NCBI GenBank assembly: GCA_021151685.1
Contig: JAGKWS010000112.1
Coordinates: forward strand, 1-15,104
DNA: 15,104 nucleotides
Direction of reading: 5' to 3'
DNA from: Chitinophagaceae bacterium
Lineage (GTDB): Bacteria; Bacteroidota; Bacteroidia; Chitinophagales; Chitinophagaceae
Shown: positions 1-6,931 of the stretch, piece by piece
How the letters are laid out: each line of letters begins with the position of its first letter
Position numbering within the stretch: position 1 is the first letter of the stretch
Notes under the pieces: model-generated
The model's input: only the letters and a program-made list of their open reading frames with translations
What the model was told of the DNA's origin: nothing
Databases searched by the model: none
Position numbers and translations under genes: made by a program

Positions 1-1
1 T

Positions 2-964
2 TGGTCGGCATTAGTTACGTCAGGTAGTAGTTGGCTGTCTACGAGTTCTTCGGGGAGTGGTAGTGGTAGCATATCAATAACGGTTACAGCTAATACAGGC
101 ACAATATCGAGAACGGGAACTATAAACATTTCAGGTAAAATTTTGACTATAATACAACCAGGGACATTACCTATTACAGACTGCTTTCCGACAGGAGATG
201 ATTATATATACCCTTACTCGGGAGAGGATTGTAAAGGCAATTGTTACACGGATGACTGGAACTTTTGTAAGTTTAACTGTACCTCTTGGGTTGCATGGAA
301 AATTAATCAAGCATCTGGACATTCTACTCCACCATATCCATTCAAAAATAGTTCAGTATTCGGGATACCTACCTACCTTAGTCATGCAGTAAACTGGAAT
401 GCAGCGTTACGTAATTTAGGGTACAGCGTCAACAATATACCAGCGGTAGGTTCAATTGCATATTGGTTTGATCATGGTGGTGGGGTAAATCCTGGAGAAT
501 ATGGACACGTTGCTTTTGTAAACTGTGTAAGTGCAAACCTAGATACCGTTACCCTTACAGAGTACAATTTTAGCCCACCATGTAAACATTATTCTCCATA
601 TCGAAAGGTAATATTGAGCAAAGCGTATCAGGCTGGGAATAGAAAACCAGACTCATTTATTCATATTGAATCCGTCGGATTTGGGGGTGGAACCATTATT
701 GGTAACACCGAGATACGTAAGGAGATTAGTGTTTACCCGAACCCTTCAACGGGAAATATAACTGTTGAATTAAAAAATGTTTATATGGGACATGATGGTA
801 TTATTGTTATTTTTAACACACTTGGACAAGCCGTACGATTAAAGAAAATCACAGAGCATGGTAATAACACGTTCGACTTGTCAGATCTTTCTAATGGAAT
901 ATATTATGTACAGTTAAAAACTGAGCTACACAATTTGTTTTGTAAGTTCGAAGTGCTAAGATGA
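2..964 (+). CDS. Secreted BACON-CHAP protein with T9SS sorting domain (5' partial)
   Basis: The reading frame is open from base 2 to a TGA at 962-964, giving 320 visible residues; the start lies before the window. Residues 1 to about 50 look like the end of a BACON domain (W11, a Gly/Ser run, then TVTANTGTISRTGTINI and IIQPG). A CHAP-type (NlpC/P60-like cysteine amidase) domain follows at about residues 60-220, with probable catalytic Cys93 (FNCTSWVAW), His169 (YGHVAFV) and Glu187 (LTEYNF). Residues about 243-320 are a type A T9SS sorting domain (ISVYPNPSTGNITVEL). CHAP domains usually cleave peptidoglycan cross-links or amide bonds, so this is probably a secreted or surface peptidoglycan amidase, with BACON as a binding module. 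The frame contains only a non-ATG codon (TTG, 143) near the domain border, which is not a believable start. The gene is A+T-rich like its downstream neighbours. Domain calls are fairly sure; the substrate is inferred. Confidence 0.85.
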   Translation, partial: WSALVTSGSSWLSTSSSGSGSGSISITVTANTGTISRTGTINISGKILTIIQPGTLPITDCFPTGDDYIYPYSGEDCKGNCYTDDWNFCKFNCTSWVAWKINQASGHSTPPYPFKNSSVFGIPTYLSHAVNWNAALRNLGYSVNNIPAVGSIAYWFDHGGGVNPGEYGHVAFVNCVSANLDTVTLTEYNFSPPCKHYSPYRKVILSKAYQAGNRKPDSFIHIESVGFGGGTIIGNTEIRKEISVYPNPSTGNITVELKNVYMGHDGIIVIFNTLGQAVRLKKITEHGNNTFDLSDLSNGIYYVQLKTELHNLFCKFEVLR

Positions 965-1240
965 GGAATTCGACATTTTACCATCTAAAATAATTTACCC
1001 CCTTCGCTGGCCGTAGTCTTAAGGTAACAAATTAGTTCGACGTATGTCTCTGACTACGTTTATGCGGGAGCAAATCTTGTCATGATAAGTACAGGCCACC
1101 TGATTCAGAATTCTGTTCAAAGAATGCCTTCATATTGGCAGTTCCTGATACCATGCGGAACATCAGGAATTGAAGGGGAGCATCCACCTCGGCAATGAAA
1201 AAAACATAAAACTAAAGTTCAAAATGAATATTATTACTAA
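965..1240. other. Intergenic gap with inverted repeats, no intact gene
   Basis: No credible intact gene is seen here. Two inverted repeats stand out: CGTAGTC (1012-1018) with GACTACG (1052-1058), and TTCCTGAT (1142-1149) with ATCAGGAA (1162-1169), the latter enclosing a 12-nt loop. On the minus strand one frame is open from about 1215 down to a TGA at 1080-1082 and reads like coding sequence, without a start codon at its head (see findings). No T-rich terminator follows the CHAP gene. Confidence 0.45.
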
Positions 1241-1702
1241 ATGAAAGCAAATAACACGCAGAAGGACAAAAAAGTATTAATCAACGCAATGTCACACGTT
1301 TCGTTTGAGATGAATCGGTATTTACTTGCATCACGTCCAATTAATTTGCCGGGGCATTTTAATGAGCTTGTTGCAGAATCATGTCTATTGCATGCACGAA
1401 ATGTTGGTGAATTCTTTTTTGAAGATGAGAGACATGACGATATTAGAATCACTCATTTCATCGGTGAATTGGTGTCGTCCGATGAATTAGTAAGGCTCAT
1501 TGAGGTAAATAAGCCCAAATGGATTATTTACAAGCCTCTGATAAACAAAAAACTATCTCATCTTACATTCTCAAGAATAGACAGCCCGCCGATGGGAACA
1601 AAAAACGACCTTGATTTGGAGAACTTAATAGCATTATTCGAAAAGAATCTGCCAGAAGAATATAGAGAAAATTGGAATAAAGGTAAAAGCTTCTCGTTTT
1701 AG
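1241..1702 (+). CDS. Conserved-looking hypothetical protein, 153 aa
   Basis: I do not recognise a named family. The protein is soluble, with no signal peptide or membrane segment. The central part (LVAESCLLHARNVGEFFF followed by an acidic stretch and a charged RxDDIR segment) and a later KKLSHLTFSR motif resemble uncharacterised bacterial proteins whose pattern is a helical 'ESxLxHARNLxDFF' segment followed by 'HLTYxR'. The RN and H residues could suggest a HEPN-like helical fold, but the usual RxxxxH spacing is not met, so this is only a guess. The ATG follows an A-rich leader with no Shine-Dalgarno sequence, as usual in Bacteroidota. It lies 97 nt upstream of a nuclease-like gene on the same strand and shares its A+T-rich composition, so the two may have arrived together. 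It is probably a real gene with unknown function. Confidence 0.65.
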   Translation: MKANNTQKDKKVLINAMSHVSFEMNRYLLASRPINLPGHFNELVAESCLLHARNVGEFFFEDERHDDIRITHFIGELVSSDELVRLIEVNKPKWIIYKPLINKKLSHLTFSRIDSPPMGTKNDLDLENLIALFEKNLPEEYRENWNKGKSFSF

Positions 1703-1799
1703 ACTTTTATCCCACAGGCATTAGAGTTAGTGAGTTGCCGTTTTCGAGTGATTCTATATACTATTACTAAAGGATCATATTTACTTCAAATTTTATTAT

Positions 1800-2717
1800 A
1801 TGTCAAAACCAAACCTATTTAGTCTTGCCACAAAGGAATTGTCACAGGATGCAATTATCACATGGCTATTACAGTGGGCTAATCCAGCTAACTCAATCCA
1901 TAATCTTCCGTTACATACCGCAGGTAGCGCACTTTTAAAGTTATTTCTTAGCTCCGCGCCACACATTCACAATAAAGCTATCAAGAACGTAGATGCTGGA
2001 CGTCAATGGGAAAATATTGATATTTGGGCAGAGATTGAATTTGATGATAATCAAAAGGCACTTCTTATAATCGAAGATAAGATATATGCTGGTGAACATT
2101 CTGGTCAACTAGAGCGTTATAAGAATACAGCCCAAAAATGGTGCGAAGAGAATTCTTCTCAATTGGTTTGTGTATTCCTAAAAATTGGTAGCGAAACACA
2201 AAAGGTTCTCAAGGGAATTGAGGCAAAGGGATTCATAGTGTATGACCGCAAAAGCGTGTTACAATGTCTTAAGGAAAATCTGTGCAACGACAGTATTTTA
2301 ATAGATTTTGTTGACCATTTACAGGTATTGGACGATGCTTATCAGTCTTTTTCTGTGTTGCCACCGTCGAGATGGACAGGACATTCTTGGGTTGGCTTTT
2401 ACCAATTTGTCGAATCAAGAATGGAAATTAACATGTGGCACTTCGTTAATAATCCGAGTGGTGGATTTTGGAATCTTTGCTTAAATTGGGGGTACTGGAA
2501 TCATTTTCCTGTGTACATGCAGATAGAGCAGGGGCGATTGTGTTTTAAGGGTGCATTTTCTGAGGATGAAACTGGATTAGATACCCAAAAGAATGACGTT
2601 AACGCAATTCAAGATTTTATTCACAATAACCTTTTGGCTTTTGCGAGAGCTAACAACTTTGAATATGTTCGCCGGCCAAGCAATCACGTCCACAAGGGCG
2701 CATATCGGACTGAATAA
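1800..2717 (+). CDS. PD-(D/E)XK nuclease superfamily protein
   Basis: This 305-aa protein resembles the uncharacterised PDDEXK_4-type family. An N-terminal helix with ELSQDAIITWLLQWA is typical of that family. The nuclease core has probable metal-binding Asp74 (NIDIWAEI), then Glu92 and Lys94 in LIIEDKIYAGEHSGQLERY, with Gln103 and Tyr107 following at the usual spacing. That gives the full D...ExK signature, so a catalytically competent DNA nuclease is plausible. Members are often found near restriction and defence genes, but no methyltransferase or helicase partner is seen here. The last residues (after VRRPSN, about residue 295) do not resemble a recognisable domain end, and the stop codon sits within 14 nt of a tandem-repeat array, so the natural C-terminus may have been altered. 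Start: the ATG at 1800 directly precedes the conserved N-terminus. Function in the cell is unknown. Confidence 0.75.
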   Translation: MSKPNLFSLATKELSQDAIITWLLQWANPANSIHNLPLHTAGSALLKLFLSSAPHIHNKAIKNVDAGRQWENIDIWAEIEFDDNQKALLIIEDKIYAGEHSGQLERYKNTAQKWCEENSSQLVCVFLKIGSETQKVLKGIEAKGFIVYDRKSVLQCLKENLCNDSILIDFVDHLQVLDDAYQSFSVLPPSRWTGHSWVGFYQFVESRMEINMWHFVNNPSGGFWNLCLNWGYWNHFPVYMQIEQGRLCFKGAFSEDETGLDTQKNDVNAIQDFIHNNLLAFARANNFEYVRRPSNHVHKGAYRTE

Positions 2718-3327
2718 TTTCCGCCGTTCTGCCGTTGTTGGTGTTCCTCGCCAGCAACGCTCGAGCTGGACAGGTATTGTGAGATTGATACGCATCATCT
2801 GATAATACACAGACGCTGTTGCCCATGTGCTGGCTGTGGGTGAAGAACACCCACAGCGGCTACCTAAAACAAATTTTCCGCCGTTGTTGGTGTTGCCCAC
2901 CAACAACGCTCGAGCTGGGCAGGTATTGTGAGATTGATACGCATCATCTGATAACACACAGACGCTGTTGCCCATGTGCTGGCTGTGGGTGAAGAACACC
3001 CACAGCGGCTACCTAAAACAAATTTTCCGCCGTTGTTGGTGTTGCCCACCAGCAACGCTCGAGCTGGACAGGTATTGTGAGATTGATACGCATCATCTGA
3101 TAATACACAGACGCTGTTGCCCGTGTGCTGGCTGTGGGTGAAGAACACCCACAGCGGCTACCTAAAACAACTATTCTGCCGTTGTTGGTGTTGCCCACCA
3201 ACAACGCTCGAGCTGGACAGGTATTGTGAGATTTTTACGCATCATCTGATAACACACAGACGCTGCTGTTGCCCATGTGCTGGCTGTGGGTGAAGAACAC
3301 CCACAGCGACTACCTAAAACAACTATA
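2718..3327. repeat. Tandem array, four copies of a 149-bp unit with hairpins
   Basis: Units start at 2731, 2880, 3029 and 3178, exactly 149 bp apart; the fourth has a 3-nt CTG insertion, and a short partial unit (AATTTCCGCCGTT) precedes the first. Each unit has an 11-bp hairpin (CGTTGTTGGTG, 5-nt loop, CACCAACAACG) and, about 90 nt later, a 10-bp perfect hairpin (GCTGTGGGTG, loop AAGAA, CACCCACAGC). In copies 1 and 3 the changes in the first stem become G-U pairs if the plus strand is transcribed. Copies 1 and 3 share variants that copies 2 and 4 lack, so the array has an A-B-A-B order. Because 149 is not a multiple of 3, open frames across the array change at each unit and are unlikely to be proteins. 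The array fills the gap between two convergent genes and ends about 8 nt from the exbD stop codon. Function unknown. Confidence 0.95.
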
Positions 3328-3334
3328 ACACAGC

Positions 3335-3850
3335 CTACCTCCCCATCACCAATTCTTCTTCCTCTGCGCTGGGGTCTATAAGGGCGTAGTCTTGTACGTC
3401 GTTTATCAGTAGGGCATCTATGGTGTGTACGAGGTCGGCATAGAGGCTGTGGTTGGTGGCTTTTATGAGTACGTGCAGCCGGTGGGCGTGGGCAGAGTAG
3501 TGGGCGGGTAGTGCCTGTGCCTGCTGCTTGTAGCGCAGTACCAGTTGGGGTACTTGTGCCATGGGGCAGTGTTGCAGAGGTGCGCCGGTATAGGCACCTG
3601 TGTAGTAGTACATGCGGTGGTGGGCAGCGGGCAGCAGGGTAAGGGTGCTTTCGGCGGGCCATGCCTGCGGGGTTTCTACGGGTGTGCGGTCGGGCATGTT
3701 CAGCTCCAGTGTTTTGTTTTGTGCCAGCGTGGTGGTAAACATAAAGAAGGTAATGAGCAGAAAACCCAGATCTACCATGGGGGTGAGGTCTATGCGGGGT
3801 GGCTGCACCCGGCGGCGGCCTCCTTTTTCGGGCAAATTCATATCGGCCAT
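3335..3850 (-). CDS. exbD: ExbD/TolR-family biopolymer transport protein
   Basis: The 171-aa protein has the standard layout: a short basic cytoplasmic N-terminus, one membrane helix at about residues 26-43, and a periplasmic domain. The motif IDLTPMVDLGFLLITFFMF places the essential proton-path aspartate at Asp27. ExbD-type proteins work with an ExbB/TolQ pentamer to turn proton motive force into movement of TonB or a TonB-like partner in outer-membrane transport. No exbB, tolQ or tonB lies in this window, so its partners must be encoded elsewhere or it is a lone paralogue. A second in-frame ATG exists at 3841, but the start at 3850 is kept as the longer one. A terminator just upstream (3930-3962) separates it from the peptidase gene. 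Its 3' end abuts the tandem-repeat array. The family call is firm; the energised transporter is unknown. Confidence 0.85.
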   Translation of the reverse strand: MADMNLPEKGGRRRVQPPRIDLTPMVDLGFLLITFFMFTTTLAQNKTLELNMPDRTPVETPQAWPAESTLTLLPAAHHRMYYYTGAYTGAPLQHCPMAQVPQLVLRYKQQAQALPAHYSAHAHRLHVLIKATNHSLYADLVHTIDALLINDVQDYALIDPSAEEEELVMGR

Positions 3851-3929
3851 AACGGTTCGGTTTTAGTACTGTAAAGACGCACCTGCACGGCATTTTCCAT
3901 ACGGTTTGTGGTAATGGTTATAGCCACAC

Positions 3930-3962
3930 AAAAAAAGCAGCCACCCGGTGCGGATGGCTGCT
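3930..3962 (-). terminator. Rho-independent terminator after the M2 peptidase gene
   Basis: On the minus strand the sequence forms AGCAGCCA...TGGCTGCT, an 8-bp perfect stem with further weak pairing inside, followed by a run of seven T. It starts 26 nt past the stop codon of the peptidase gene and so probably ends that transcript, leaving exbD as a separate unit. Confidence 0.8.
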
Positions 3963-3987
3963 GTATGGTATTGTTTGCGGGAGGTGG

Positions 3988-5817
3988 CTATTTGGCCATG
4001 GCCTCGGGCAGGGTGTATTTGCGGCCCTTGTTTTGGGTTTGTAGCCAGCTTACCAGCGGCTGAAAGTAGGTGAGCATGGCCTTGGCGTTCAGCTCCTCGC
4101 CGGTAGACTCGCGCAGTACGGTGCGCCAATCGCGCGAGGCACCGGGCAGGGTAATTTTTTTGATGAAATCGCCAATTGCGGTTTGTCCGTAATAGTTGGT
4201 GGCGCGTGGGTCTTGCTTCAGTATGTTGTTGGCTATGTGGTTGTGCAGCTGGTACAGTATTACGTAAGACAGCGCATAGTCGTAGTACTGGGCGGGGTCG
4301 TCGTTGATGTGGGTTTTGGTGGCCGCATCGCAATACTCCTCGCCACGGGTGGCGGGTGGCACTATACCCTGATATTTTTTGGCCAGCTCCCACCAGCGGG
4401 CATTCCAGCGGCTGGCAGACAGGGTATCGGTATACATTTCCTTCTCGAAGTTGGCCATGGTGCCCGACGAGAAGAAGATGAACACTACCGAGTTGAGGGC
4501 TTCTTTCAGCAGGGCCTGTGTTTCATCGGTTTTGGTGTTGGCATCTATGAGGCCCCGGCCGGCAAGGTAGGGCTTTTGCATGGCCGCCAGCCCCATCATG
4601 GTGCCTATAGCCTCGTGGTAGGCGCGGTTGGCCCCCTTGCGCAGCAGTGGCGGTACTTGTGGGTTGGTGTAGGTCATGTAGTAGTATATGTGCCCCAACT
4701 CGTGGTTGGCCGTCTCGAACCACTCTGAGTTGGGCTCTACGCTCATCAGGCTGCGCACATCGTTATTCAGGTCCATATGCCATGCACTGGCGTGGTTGTT
4801 CTTCTTCACTGCCGAGTCGGCCTTGTAGGGGTACAGGTTCGACTTTTGCCAGAACGTCTCGGGCAGGCTGGGGAAGCCGATGCTGGTGTACAGTTTTTCG
4901 CCCTCCCTTACTATCCACTCGGCCGATTTGGTGCCCAGCACACTATCCAGATTGATGCCCTTTACCTCTACCACGCTGCTCCAGTCTTGCCCCCAGCGGT
5001 TGGGCAGCCAGTGAGCCGGCAGGTAGTCGGGCACGGGTGCCTTGTAGCGGGCGGCCATCTCATAGCGCATCCATGTGTGCAGCTCGCGGTACAGGGGGTA
5101 CAGCTCGGCTATCAGGCGGTCCATGGTCTGCATCATCTCGGGCGTGGTCATGCCATACTCGCTCACCTGATACGAGAAGAAGTCGGGATAGCCCAGTGCA
5201 TTTACCGTGCTGTTGCGCAGGCTGCGCAAGTTGGTAAGGCCGTCTTTCAGGGTTTTGCCCACCTCTTTGCTGGCATTCCATGCGGCAAGGCGTTTACCGA
5301 GGTCGGTCTCCTTTTTCAGCACGGCATCTATATCGTTGGTGCTCACCTTTTTGCCTGCCAGCGTGTACTGAAAGCCGTATAGTTTCTGTGTTTGGTCATT
5401 CTCGGCCTTGATGCGGCTTTTCACCAAATCGGCCACGGTTTGTGGGTTGTTGGCGGCAGCATACAGTATCTGCTCCAACTGGCGCACCTGCAGGTCGGTC
5501 AGTTGGTCTTTGGCGGCCATCAGTTTGCGGGCCGTTTCTATGTTGGTATTGCTGCCGGTAAAGGCGGCTATGGCCTCATCGGCATTGCGGGCGGCTACGG
5601 TAAGGGTGGTGTCGCCCTCTTTGATAGCGGTGTTAGACTGCCACTGCGCCTCGCTGCTGGCGGTGTATAGCTGCACATATTCCTTAGTGTAGCTATCCAG
5701 AAACGCCTGTGCCTCTTGCTGTATGGCCGGTGTGGTGGCCTTGTTATCGCCACCGCTGTTGCCACAAGCGGCTACAAATACCGATGCCACCAACAGGGCG
5801 GCTATAGTGTGCTTCAT
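3988..5817 (-). CDS. M2-family peptidyl-dipeptidase (ACE-like), lipoprotein
   Basis: This 609-aa zinc metallopeptidase resembles angiotensin-converting enzyme (family M2), which removes dipeptides from peptide C-termini. Zinc ligands are His372 and His376 in NHELGHIYYY (catalytic Glu373) and Glu402 in HEAIGTMMG. A KTHIN segment near residue 501-505 and YDYALSYVILYQLH after it match the substrate C-terminus-binding region of ACE. The length fits a single-domain M2 enzyme. The start at 5817 is chosen because it gives a lipoprotein signal peptide (MKHTIAALLVASVFVAAC, lipobox VAAC with Cys18); a 19-residue extension to an upstream ATG at 5874 would bury it. The residues after Cys18 (GNSGGD) put Gly at +2 and are compatible with Bacteroidota lipoprotein sorting. 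It is probably anchored in the periplasm or outer membrane and helps degrade peptides for nutrition. It is flanked by terminators, so it is monocistronic. Confidence 0.93.
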   Translation of the reverse strand: MKHTIAALLVASVFVAACGNSGGDNKATTPAIQQEAQAFLDSYTKEYVQLYTASSEAQWQSNTAIKEGDTTLTVAARNADEAIAAFTGSNTNIETARKLMAAKDQLTDLQVRQLEQILYAAANNPQTVADLVKSRIKAENDQTQKLYGFQYTLAGKKVSTNDIDAVLKKETDLGKRLAAWNASKEVGKTLKDGLTNLRSLRNSTVNALGYPDFFSYQVSEYGMTTPEMMQTMDRLIAELYPLYRELHTWMRYEMAARYKAPVPDYLPAHWLPNRWGQDWSSVVEVKGINLDSVLGTKSAEWIVREGEKLYTSIGFPSLPETFWQKSNLYPYKADSAVKKNNHASAWHMDLNNDVRSLMSVEPNSEWFETANHELGHIYYYMTYTNPQVPPLLRKGANRAYHEAIGTMMGLAAMQKPYLAGRGLIDANTKTDETQALLKEALNSVVFIFFSSGTMANFEKEMYTDTLSASRWNARWWELAKKYQGIVPPATRGEEYCDAATKTHINDDPAQYYDYALSYVILYQLHNHIANNILKQDPRATNYYGQTAIGDFIKKITLPGASRDWRTVLRESTGEELNAKAMLTYFQPLVSWLQTQNKGRKYTLPEAMAK

Positions 5818-5834
5818 ATCTGTCAGATTTTTTA

Positions 5835-5865
5835 CGAATGTAGGTAACTCAAAAACAACATACAA
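5835..5865 (-). promoter_or_regulatory. Candidate Bacteroidota-type promoter of the M2 peptidase gene
   Basis: On the minus strand a TTG (5863-5865) is followed after 20 nt by TACATTCG (5835-5842), one mismatch from the -7 consensus TAnnTTTG. It lies 17 nt before the start at 5817 and supports that start over the one at 5874, which would place the promoter inside the coding region. Confidence 0.45.
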
Positions 5866-5906
5866 TGCCGGCATGCAGAATACCGCATGGTGGGGGATAC
5901 GGGCAT

Positions 5907-5938
5907 AAAAATAGCCGGGTGGTTGCGGCCCCGGCTAT
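5907..5938 (-). terminator. Terminator of the permease-acyltransferase unit
   Basis: On the minus strand ATAGCCGGG (5930-5938) pairs with CCCGGCTAT (5911-5919) in a 9-bp stem with a 10-nt loop, followed directly by TTTT. It begins 25 nt after the stop codon of the acyltransferase gene and ends transcription before the peptidase promoter. Confidence 0.8.
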
Positions 5939-5963
5939 ATAATATATTGCGAATGGTAGTATG

Positions 5964-6908
5964 CTATTTCAATATGGCCATTTTCAGTTTCCAGAGCAGC
6001 GATCGGTTTTTGGACAGTATGATGTACAATGCTCTGTCGCCACCAAAGTTGCGGAAGAAACGCTCTACGCCCTCGTCCATGCTGCCCTCCAGGTCGTATA
6101 CTATGTTGCCGCGCTGCTTGGCCAGCCTCATGGTGTGCCACAGCAGCAGGCTCATGGCGCGGTAGCTGTTGGTGTCGGGGTTTTGGCCACCCATAAAGTA
6201 GTAACAGGTGGTATCGTCCCACACCGACCAAACAATGGCCTGTATGCGTTTATCGGGTGTTTTGGCTACCCACAGGGCGGTGCTGTTGTTGGCAATGGCG
6301 GCATCCATAATGCGCTTCATATCTTTGAACGAGAAGTTGACCGACTTGCCTTTTTTGGCCAGTGTGGCCTTCTGGAAGTTGTACAGATCTTTCAGGTGTT
6401 CGGGCGAGTTGGTAACCGTTACCTCGCTTTCGGCTATGCGAATGTTGCGGCGCACAGCATCCTTCATGTTGGTGAGCAGGGTTTCTTCGTCCTCCTTCAG
6501 CTCCAGCAGGAATGTTTGCTGTACCTGAGAGGTAAGCTTCTGCGCCTTGAAGATACCCGCCTGTTTGAGGCCCGGCTGTATGGCCAGATTCCATACGGGT
6601 ACCTGTGGCAATTGCTTGATGAGGTCGGCCACGGCATCGTGCTCGTAGCTGTCTATGTTGCTTTCTTTGAGGTCGTGCGGAAAAAATACCAGCGGGCCCA
6701 GATAGGGGGTAAGGCGGGGGGTGCGTATCATGCGTACGCCTATTTTGCTTTCCATTTGGTAGGGCCATGCGCCGGCTATGTGTTCGCCTTTTTTAGACAG
6801 TACCACATCCCATTGGCTGCACACGGCATCCATCCACCACGGTTGGGCAAAGACGGGTATGCCCTTGCGCTGGCTGCATAGTTTTTTGTAAATATCTTTA
6901 TTACTCAT
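5964..6908 (-). CDS. FemAB-like / GNAT-fold acyltransferase
   Basis: This 314-aa cytosolic protein matches the FemAB-like GNAT family (Acetyltransf_6 type). Two GNAT-like halves are suggested: an N-terminal part with FAQPWWMDAVC and a C-terminal part at about residues 150-310 with MKDAVRRNIRIAE, ALWVAKTPDKRIQAIVWSVWDD and YDLEGSMDEGVERFFRNFGG, the last being the best-conserved segment of this family in Bacteroidota. Relatives transfer acetyl or aminoacyl groups, for example in cell-wall or polysaccharide synthesis; the substrate here cannot be told. The start at 6908 (MSNKDIYKK) is chosen because a longer frame to 7130 would overlap the end of the permease gene by about 200 nt and has no family resemblance. 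The gene begins 23 nt after the permease stop codon, so both are probably co-transcribed. Confidence 0.75.
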   Translation of the reverse strand: MSNKDIYKKLCSQRKGIPVFAQPWWMDAVCSQWDVVLSKKGEHIAGAWPYQMESKIGVRMIRTPRLTPYLGPLVFFPHDLKESNIDSYEHDAVADLIKQLPQVPVWNLAIQPGLKQAGIFKAQKLTSQVQQTFLLELKEDEETLLTNMKDAVRRNIRIAESEVTVTNSPEHLKDLYNFQKATLAKKGKSVNFSFKDMKRIMDAAIANNSTALWVAKTPDKRIQAIVWSVWDDTTCYYFMGGQNPDTNSYRAMSLLLWHTMRLAKQRGNIVYDLEGSMDEGVERFFRNFGGDRALYIILSKNRSLLWKLKMAILK

Positions 6909-6931
6909 AGTAAGTATATGTGTTGTGTTGT

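Noticed and set aside
1010..1045. A string resembling the GGCCGTA...TAAGGTA part of 23S rRNA.
   Set aside because: The match is short and interrupted, and the sequence on both sides does not resemble rRNA.
2577..3204. Minus-strand frames across the repeat array that give similar Cys/Thr-rich peptides.
   Set aside because: They are translations of the 149-bp unit in changing frames, have no recognisable domain, and shift frame at each unit because 149 is not divisible by 3.
2718..3327. A CRISPR array.
   Set aside because: The whole 149-bp unit is repeated with no unique spacers, the units are too long, and no cas gene is present.
3171..4393. Other minus-strand frames over exbD and the peptidase 3' end.
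   Set aside because: They are Arg/Pro/His-rich out-of-frame readings of genes identified in another frame.
4183..5382. Long plus-strand frames opposite the M2 peptidase gene.
   Set aside because: They are antisense shadows of a G+C-rich coding region with a clear family match on the other strand.
5961..6881. A 306-codon plus-strand frame opposite the acyltransferase gene.
   Set aside because: It is the antisense of a recognisable GNAT-family protein, and its peptide is rich in Gly/Val/His/Tyr with no domain resemblance.
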